Assembly: GCA_002438065.1 (NCBI GenBank)
Contig: DJSP01000090.1
Location: forward strand, 1-6,429
Length of the DNA stretch: 6,429 nt
Direction of reading: 5' to 3'
Source: Caryophanales bacterium UBA6331
GTDB lineage: Bacteria > Bacillota_I > Bacilli_A > RF39 > UBA660
Shown: in pieces, positions 1 through 3,833 of the stretch
Numbering within the stretch: the first letter of the stretch is position 1
How the letters are laid out: each line of letters starts with the position of its first letter
The notes under the pieces: generated by a model
Told to the model about the DNA's origin: nothing
Database searches by the model: none
What the model saw: only the letters and a program-made list of their open reading frames with translations
Translations under genes and position numbers: made by a program

Positions 1-7
1 TAGTAAA

Positions 8-35
8 ATTATATACTATCAACCCCCCGTGTCAA
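8..35 (-). promoter_or_regulatory. Strong sigma-A promoter firing out of the left edge
   Basis: Read on the minus strand, TTGACA (30-35) is followed by a 16-nt spacer and TATAAT (8-13). Both hexamers match consensus. The spacer contains an unusual run of six G. Transcription would start at about position 1 or just beyond, so the gene it serves lies outside the window. A strong constitutive-looking core with repeats directly upstream suggests a regulated, well-expressed neighbour. Confidence 0.75.
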
Positions 36-55
36 TTTACATTTGATTTACATTT
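35..55. promoter_or_regulatory. Tandem TTTACA boxes, 11-bp period, next to the -35
   Basis: The 10-mer ATTTACATTT occurs at 35-44 and again at 46-55, an exact repeat one helical turn apart and touching the -35 box of the leftward promoter. Two same-face direct repeats beside a -35 are typical of a dimeric activator of the response-regulator type. The boxes resemble the TTHAYA direct repeats with about 11-bp period bound by PhoP in Bacillus. That link is an inference from form only, because AT-rich DNA produces such motifs by chance. Confidence 0.35.
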
Positions 56-113
56 TCATTATAAATTATCTAGCTATAAATTCAAAAAAATTAGATAAAA
101 AATAGAAAGTTTG

Positions 114-160
114 TGCAAAATGATTTGCATAACTTTTTTAATTATGTAAAATAATTTGCA
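114..160. promoter_or_regulatory. Two operator-like dyads TGCAAA-N4-TTTGCA, 31 bp apart
   Basis: TGCAAAATGATTTGCA (114-129) is a perfect 6+6 inverted repeat around a 4-bp centre. TGTAAAATAATTTGCA (145-160) is the same site with one arm base changed; the two 16-mers agree at 14 positions. Their centres are 31 bp apart, close to three helical turns, so two dimers would sit on one face of the DNA. The second site also overlaps a perfect 12-bp palindrome AATTTGCAAATT (153-164). They lie about 80-130 bp upstream of the leftward promoter. The pattern suggests a repressor or activator bound cooperatively; the regulator is not identified. Confidence 0.45.
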
Positions 161-290
161 AATTGCTGAAAGAATATTAAGACAAAATAAAAGAAGAGAC
201 CCATTAATTGTAAAACCTTTTCTCTTTCTTCAAAATTACTGTCTTTTGACATGTTTATGAAACTATTAAATTCAAGAATAATCAAGCCAA

Positions 291-320
291 ATTTTACGAA
301 CACTGTAAATTTAGTGTCAA
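291..320 (-). promoter_or_regulatory. Possible second leftward promoter
   Basis: On the minus strand TTGACA (315-320) is followed after 18 nt by TAAAAT (291-296). It lies about 40 bp past the stop of the HD-domain gene. It could drive a small RNA, a leader running toward the left edge, or nothing. No ribosome binding site or credible gene follows directly, so it may be chance in AT-rich DNA. Confidence 0.25.
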
Positions 321-358
321 GTACAAAATAACATATTTTAGGGTGTAAGAATAACAAT

Positions 359-832
359 TTAAATTTTGTCTTCGATGTTAGATTTATTATTTTTAAATTT
401 ACTTTTTATTTCTATTAAACCACAATATTTATCTACTAAAGTTAATAATAAACCTTCTTTAGAACTTGGCGGAATTGGGGTTACCGGAAACATGTGTCTT
501 TTGATTATGTTTTGTTCTTTTGGGGATAAATCAAATAATTCACAAGCATTTTGGCAAGCAGTATTTCCGTGAGTGAAAGCATGAAGACCTTTACGATTAT
601 TTTCTCTTTTACGCCAGTCATACAAAAAGAAATCATGAAGCATAGCTGCTCTAGTAACTGATATATAATCCCAATGTAATTTTTTAGCTATTAAAAAACA
701 GTAATATGAAGCATTATAGCAGTGTTCATAGCACGTTGTGTTAAAATGTTGTCTATAATTTTTCATTAAATTAACTGTTTTATTTTCTTTTATATCTTTA
801 ATTATATTTTCAAATTCTTCTTTATTTTTCAT
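359..832 (-). CDS. HD-domain phosphohydrolase
   Basis: A 157-residue soluble protein without signal peptide or membrane segment. The HD metal-binding pattern is visible: His37, the His66-Asp67 doublet in an MLHDFFLYDW context, and Asp134 in LTLVDKYC. His84, His88 and His113 are extra histidines that could serve a second metal. HD proteins of this kind hydrolyse phosphate esters of nucleotides or related compounds using divalent metal; the substrate cannot be told from sequence. It is the last gene of a three-gene minus-strand operon, starting 15 nt after the thioredoxin-like gene stops. The ATG at 830-832 has only a weak AAGATGA upstream, so translation may be coupled. The C-terminal tail is Lys/Asn-rich and seems complete. 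I am confident of the family, not of the biological role. Confidence 0.85.
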   Translation of the reverse strand: MKNKEEFENIIKDIKENKTVNLMKNYRQHFNTTCYEHCYNASYYCFLIAKKLHWDYISVTRAAMLHDFFLYDWRKRENNRKGLHAFTHGNTACQNACELFDLSPKEQNIIKRHMFPVTPIPPSSKEGLLLTLVDKYCGLIEIKSKFKNNKSNIEDKI

Positions 833-847
833 AAGTCATCTTAAATA

Positions 848-1309
848 TTATATATTAATATACTTTTTTATCCAAGATGTAAATTCTTTTTTATCTTGAT
901 ATTTTGGTAAATCTTCATTTTTTTCAGGATCTAAATATTCTACAATTTTACCATCTTTTATTAAAATTACACTTGGAGCATAATTAACTTCATTATATAA
1001 ATCAGTAGTTTTAAATTCGTCAAATGGAATTTTTAATATTGTAATATTTAATTCCTTTATACTTTCATTAAATATTTCGTCACATGATACTTTAAAAGTA
1101 CAAAAATTATTATAAGTAAATAAGATAAAATTTTCTTTATTATTTAATAATTCATTAAGGTTAGCAACATTAATATCAATGAATTTACCAGTGTTATAAT
1201 ATTTAGATTCAAGTGTAATTTTTTGTTTAGTTAAATTAGTTATAAACAATAGAGATAATGGGATTAATATTATAAAAACAATCACCATTATTATTTTTTT
1301 AATTTTCAT
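848..1309 (-). CDS. Membrane-anchored thioredoxin-fold protein, CX5C
   Basis: A 153-residue protein with a short basic N-terminus and one hydrophobic segment (about residues 6-25) and no lipobox Cys, so probably a signal anchor with the rest outside the membrane. The remainder reads as a thioredoxin fold: a strand FILFTYN, a cysteine pair Cys70 and Cys76, then NYAPSVILIKDGKIVEY (109-125), whose Ala-Pro-Ser holds the expected cis-proline (Pro112). The cysteines are spaced CX5C instead of CXXC, so it may not be a classical disulfide reductase. Its ATG overlaps the stop of the rhodanese gene by ATGA (1306-1309), with AAAGG about 7 nt upstream, so the two are translationally coupled. Likely role: extracytoplasmic thiol exchange, perhaps partnered with the rhodanese domain (inference). 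No specific symbol is justified. Confidence 0.75.
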   Translation of the reverse strand: MKIKKIIMVIVFIILIPLSLLFITNLTKQKITLESKYYNTGKFIDINVANLNELLNNKENFILFTYNNFCTFKVSCDEIFNESIKELNITILKIPFDEFKTTDLYNEVNYAPSVILIKDGKIVEYLDPEKNEDLPKYQDKKEFTSWIKKYINI

Positions 1310-1992
1310 TTTGATACCTTTGTTAAATTAGCAAAATCAATATTGTGATAATTTATTTTATAAAAATCATAATAAGTTTTATTATTAGTTGTTCTTTTAA
1401 CTTCTACATTATTATTTCCATTATAGTACCAATAACCACCTATATTATAGATTTTATTTTCATCCCATCCAAGAGATACTAGCATTTCTTTAGTACTTCC
1501 AGCATAGCCTCCAGCACCACACATTAAAAAGATATTTTTATCTTTGGGAAATAAATATTCTAATATATTTAGTGATTCATTATAATTAGCTATATATTTT
1601 CCATCTTTTAAAGTGAATAAGGTATTTCCTTCATATGTTTTACCTACTTCTTCTGGAAGTCCTGTTACATTTACTAAGTATGGATAAGGTACTACTTCAA
1701 AGCCTTTTATAAAACCTGATAGGTAAGAATCTCCTCCAATTGCCTCATAGTTACCGGGATCTTTTAACATACGCATATCACGATATACTGAATCAGAACG
1801 ATTTAGGTAATTATCGATAGTTGTTTCATTAATATTTTTATCAATACCAAATGTTCCTCTTAATCCTTCTGTAATTTCTGGTTTAGGTAAAGTAGTTACC
1901 TTAGATGTTTTTTTATTAACAAGATTATATATATTAAGTCCTAAACTTAATAATAAGATTGCTAATAAAATATAATTTAAATTCTTTTTCAT
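1306..1992 (-). CDS. Membrane-anchored rhodanese-like protein
   Basis: A 228-residue protein with an N-terminal anchor (about residues 7-25, basic residues before it, no lipobox Cys), a linker, and a rhodanese-like domain at about 43-195. Supporting motifs are RDMRM (71-75, the counterpart of the usual DVR strand) and the active-site loop CGAGGYAG (158-165) after strand IFLM, followed by the helix STKEMLVSLGW and the NIGGY turn. Cys158 would carry the persulfide. Loop length fits a sulfurtransferase rather than a Cdc25-type phosphatase, but the usual loop Arg is replaced by Tyr163. By the positive-inside rule the domain faces outward. It is the first gene of the operon, with a strong GAAGGAAG site (1997-2004) four nt before the ATG. 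Its TGA stop overlaps the start of the thioredoxin-like gene. The substrate is unknown. Confidence 0.8.
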   Translation of the reverse strand: MKKNLNYILLAILLLSLGLNIYNLVNKKTSKVTTLPKPEITEGLRGTFGIDKNINETTIDNYLNRSDSVYRDMRMLKDPGNYEAIGGDSYLSGFIKGFEVVPYPYLVNVTGLPEEVGKTYEGNTLFTLKDGKYIANYNESLNILEYLFPKDKNIFLMCGAGGYAGSTKEMLVSLGWDENKIYNIGGYWYYNGNNNVEVKRTTNNKTYYDFYKINYHNIDFANLTKVSK

Positions 1993-2017
1993 TTTACTTC
2001 CTTCTTTCTAAGTAAAA

Positions 2018-2048
2018 TTTATAATAAATCTTTAAAAGAGTAAATCAA
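2018..2048 (-). promoter_or_regulatory. Candidate promoter of the rhodanese operon
   Basis: On the minus strand TTGATT (2043-2048) and TATAAA (2018-2023) lie 19 nt apart, between the hairpin at 2065-2083 and the ribosome binding site of the rhodanese gene. The hexamers are fair but the spacer is long. The position is right for the operon promoter because the hairpin would block read-through from the right. Confidence 0.35.
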
Positions 2049-2049
2049 T

Positions 2050-2083
2050 TTTAAATAAAATAAAACTCAACTGTTGGTTGAGT
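2050..2083 (-). terminator. Rho-independent terminator, minus strand
   Basis: A perfect 7-bp stem (2065-2071 with 2077-2083) closes a 5-nt loop. On the minus strand it is followed directly by a T-rich tract (TTTTATTTTATTT). It would stop transcripts coming from the transposase remnant and insulate the rhodanese operon. An attenuator role is possible only if the operon promoter lies further right. Confidence 0.65.
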
Positions 2084-2095
2084 CCTAGAATAGTG

Positions 2096-2836
2096 GGGCC
2101 ACAAATCTCAAAATAGATTGCCAAAGTTTTCTAAATATTATGGTTTATAAGTTAAAATGTTACATAATATTTGTTTGCGTTAAATATTTGGTTCGCTAAT
2201 TTTAAATAAAAATGTTACATTAATTTGTCTATGTTAGACCATATTAGTTATTACCCCAATACTCCATATATAAATATGGGGTATTTTTGTACTCTCGAAT
2301 AGTTATTGAATATGAATTATTCATTAAACTATTCATTAATATTTCATTTTTATTTTCATTTCTTTTGTATTTTTCAATTCAACTAAACCATGCTAAGTAA
2401 TTATCTAATCTTCTAGTTGCTACTCCATGTAATTTTTTTATAAATTCTTTGAATCGACTGTGCATTGAATTTACATTAGCTAAATTTTTATATGCTTCTG
2501 GTGGATTTGATTTATGTGCATTATGTTCTTTTACATTAAATAATTTTAAAATTGTTTTATATTTTGATCTCATATCTGTAGATATAATTGAACCACTTTC
2601 TATTTTATTTTCTAATATTTTATGTAATGAGATATTAGTTAATTGTCCTCTCCTAGCTATTTCTAAAAATACATTATTTGTATCGTTTATTCCTGTTGCT
2701 ATACAAATTCTCTCATTATTTACACCTATAAATTTAGGATCATTCCCGTTTTTCTTGCTTTTCTAGGCATAACAAAATTTTCACTTTTTGTATGATTTCC
2801 TTTGAAGTTTTCTTGCAAAAAAGTTTCATCTAATTG
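2096..2836 (-). mobile_element. Decayed IS1595/ISXO2-type insertion sequence
   Basis: This is the span attributable to the transposase remnant plus its 3' flank. The outer end is placed at the GGGGCC near 2096 as a guess for a terminal repeat; no matching opposite end remains because the element is cut at the inverted repeat starting at 2836. The noncoding part (2096-2243) contains a short direct repeat, AAAATGTTACAT, at 2154-2165 and 2209-2220 (period 55 bp), with similar but imperfect sequence for about 9 nt after each copy. No target duplication can be recognised. Confidence 0.45.
2244..2836 (-). pseudogene. IS1595/ISXO2-type transposase, truncated and frameshifted
   Basis: Reading leftward the fragments are QLDETFLQENFKGNH (first catalytic Asp at 2828-2830), then KFIGVNNERICIATGI, SGSIISTDM (second Asp at 2574-2576), NVNSMHSRF (family Asn/His around 2460-2471), GVATRRLDNYLAWF and, after a stop, IEKYKR through NTPYLYMEYWG. 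These are hallmarks of DDE transposases of the ISXO2-like IS1595 group. Three lesions are visible. The N-terminal zinc/helix-turn-helix part is missing upstream of 2836. A one-base loss in the A5 run (plus strand T run 2749-2753) shifts frame after PRKARK. A TGA at 2379-2381 interrupts a frame that stays homologous down to the TAA at 2244-2246. The gene is dead; the family call is firm. Confidence 0.85.
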
Positions 2837-2909
2837 AGACTGCTGAAAAAGTGTACAAAGACCACTGATATAGTTTACAGTGATCTTTGTACACTTTTTC
2901 AGCAGTCTC
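2836..2909. repeat. 74-bp near-perfect inverted repeat, MITE- or IS-end-like
   Basis: Two 32-nt arms (2836-2867 and 2878-2909) pair at 31 of 32 positions, with one C/A mismatch at 2862/2883, around a 10-nt loop. The outer tips read GAGACTGCTGAAAAAG inward on both sides, as the facing terminal repeats of an insertion sequence or a minimal MITE would. It sits exactly where transposase homology stops. The RNA from either strand would fold into a very stable hairpin, but no T tract follows on either side, so a terminator is not the simplest reading. From memory the tips recall IS1182-type ends; this is unverified. Confidence 0.8.
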
Positions 2910-3004
2910 CTTTCCTACATCTTTTTTAATGATATAATTACCATTGATATGATTGTAAAATAAGTGAAAAAGATAATATGCAAATGAGAAATAAAATGAA
3001 GGAG

Positions 3005-3470
3005 ATGATTAGATTGAAAATAAAGCCTAATTTTGCTGCTTTGGGTCGAGAATATGGATGTGATTATAGAACAGCTAAAATTAAATATTATGAAGAATTA
3101 AATAAAAAAAGGTATTGAATCTAAAATTAAAATTAGAAAACATATAATAGATGAGTATAAAGATATTATTATAAATAAATTAGAAACAATACCAGGAATA
3201 ACAGTTTATTCAATCTACTATTTTTTTAAAATAGAAAAAAATTATAAAGGCTCATATGAATCAATAAAGAATTTTGTAAGGGAAAATAAAGATAAAAGAA
3301 AACGGCCAGCTTCAATAAAGGTTGAGCCTATTATTGGTAAAGTTGTCCAAGTAGATTGGAAAGAAGATTTTAAACTAACAAATAAAAATGGGAAATTATT
3401 TACTATTAATTTATTTTTAATGAGATTACATTATAGTAAAAATCGTTATAGGCTTTTGTTCCTTCTTTAA
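3005..3470 (+). pseudogene. istA: IS21-type transposase IstA, 5' fragment, frameshifted
   Basis: The N-terminus reads KIKPNFAALGREYGCDYRTA, a helix-turn-helix start typical of IS21-type IstA proteins. AAGGAG at 2999-3004 suits a TTG start at 3014 better than the ATG at 3005. A run of seven A (3104-3110) has one base too many: the frame ends at TGA 3116-3118, while the frame from GGT at 3111 continues as KLETIPGITVYSIYYFFK, then NKDKRKRPASIKVEP and VVQVDWKEDFK. The Asp in QVDW is the first catalytic residue of the IS21 DDE core. Homology ends near 3445-3455 at the junction with the oppositely oriented integrase remnant; the frame closes at 3468-3470. The rest of IstA and all of IstB are absent. 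A TATAAT at 2933-2938 may belong to its old promoter. Confidence 0.8.
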
Positions 3471-3585
3471 AAGCCTCTGCTTTTGTTGGATACCCTGACT
3501 TTGTTATCCATTTTCTTGTTCCCTCAACTGTTGCAATTTCAAATCGGTATTCATATACCTTTCCACGTTTTCTTACGCTTACCAT
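3406..3585 (-). pseudogene. int: Tyrosine integrase, N-terminal fragment only
   Basis: A 59-residue minus-strand frame begins MVSVRKRGKVYEYRFEIA and continues with TRKWITKSGYPTKAEAFKEG. This is the arm-type (AP2-like, three-stranded sheet) DNA-binding domain at the start of phage, ICE and Tn916-like tyrosine recombinases. Real homology runs to about residue 48 (AYND); the last residues are antisense to the istA remnant. The core-binding and catalytic (R-H-R-Y) domains are gone, so it cannot recombine. The start is firm: AAGGAGAG lies 6 nt before the ATG at 3583-3585. It is transcribed away from secA. The box cluster between it and secA fits the arm or attachment DNA that such a domain would bind. 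Confidence 0.8.
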
Positions 3586-3622
3586 AGTTATCTCTCCTTC
3601 ATTATAAAACTTAATGAACAGA

Positions 3623-3653
3623 AAAATGCCAGCATTTCGAATGCTGACATTTT
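3623..3653 (-). terminator. Hairpin upstream of the integrase remnant
   Basis: Arms 3623-3636 and 3640-3653 pair at 13 of 14 positions (mismatch 3629/3647) around the loop TCG. On the minus strand the stem ends in a TTTTT run, and on the plus strand in TTTTATAT, so it could terminate in both directions. It lies just upstream of the integrase ribosome binding site, where a terminator would shield int from upstream transcription. Confidence 0.6.
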
Positions 3654-3663
3654 ATATAACTAT

Positions 3664-3779
3664 GTCCACAATAATTGTCCACGTAGATTTTTCATTGATT
3701 TTTATGGGTTTTCCTCGATTCTGTCCACATTATTTATGCTATGTGGACAAATCGTGGACAAATTGTCATCTGTGGACAA
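3664..3779. repeat. Cluster of six GTCCAC/GTGGAC boxes, probable att/arm sites
   Basis: GTCCAC occurs at 3664-3669, 3677-3682 and 3723-3728, and its complement GTGGAC at 3743-3748, 3754-3759 and 3772-3777. Most extend toward TTGTCCACA. The three left copies point one way and the three right copies the other. The central pair forms a perfect 9-bp dyad, TGTCCACAT (3722-3730) and ATGTGGACA (3741-3749), around 10 bp. The cluster fills the gap between the secA stop and the integrase start. Arm-binding sites of a tyrosine integrase, or part of its attachment site, is the likeliest reading. Resemblance to the DnaA box TTATCCACA (one mismatch in the best copies) is an alternative. Confidence 0.6.
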
Positions 3780-3808
3780 ATTTATCATTTTTTCTATTTC
3801 TATCAATT

Positions 3809-3823
3809 CCTTATTTTATAAGG
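3809..3823 (-). terminator. Weak dyad just after secA
   Basis: CCTTAT (3809-3814) and ATAAGG (3818-3823) form a perfect 6-bp stem with a 3-nt loop, 10 bp past the secA stop codon. No T run follows on the minus strand, so it is a poor terminator by itself. It could be a shortened terminator or half of an old integration core site. Confidence 0.25.
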
Positions 3824-3833
3824 GTTTGCGAGG

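Larger units (their letters stand above)
1..358. other. Intergenic regulatory region, no convincing gene
   Basis: No reading frame here looks like a real protein. The longest, on the minus strand at 142-357, is low-complexity and rich in Phe and Leu. Its only sensible internal start (ATG at 250-252, giving 36 residues) has no Shine-Dalgarno site. The stretch instead holds a leftward near-consensus promoter, a pair of TTTACA boxes, two TGCAAA-N4-TTTGCA type dyads and a weaker second promoter-like pair, listed separately. It lies downstream of the HD-domain gene and upstream of whatever gene begins beyond the left edge. No strong terminator is visible after the HD gene; the only dyad is a 5-bp ACACT/AGTGT stem near 300-317. 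Confidence 0.6.

Noticed and set aside
142..357. Minus-strand 71-codon frame after the HD gene
   Set aside because: Low-complexity Phe/Leu-rich sequence, no ribosome binding site at the first or the internal ATG, and no family resemblance.
366..572. Plus-strand frame antisense to the HD-domain gene
   Set aside because: It is a shadow of a well-supported gene on the other strand.
2259..2288. Plus-strand terminator-like hairpin (11-bp stem, then TTTTT)
   Set aside because: It lies inside the end of the transposase frame coding for NTPYLYMEYW, and no plus-strand gene precedes it, so the palindrome is best seen as part of the coding sequence.
2449..2766. Plus-strand 105-codon frame
   Set aside because: It is antisense to the IS1595 transposase remnant, whose minus-strand reading shows clear family motifs.
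2910..3000. Possible N-terminus of the IS1595 transposase beyond the inverted repeat
   Set aside because: Minus-strand readings there show no zinc-binding cysteines or recognisable transposase motif, so the 5' part seems lost and not merely displaced.
3722..3749. CRISPR-like repeat with spacer
   Set aside because: The boxes are 6-9 bp, in both orientations and unevenly spaced; there are no uniform repeats and spacers and no cas gene.
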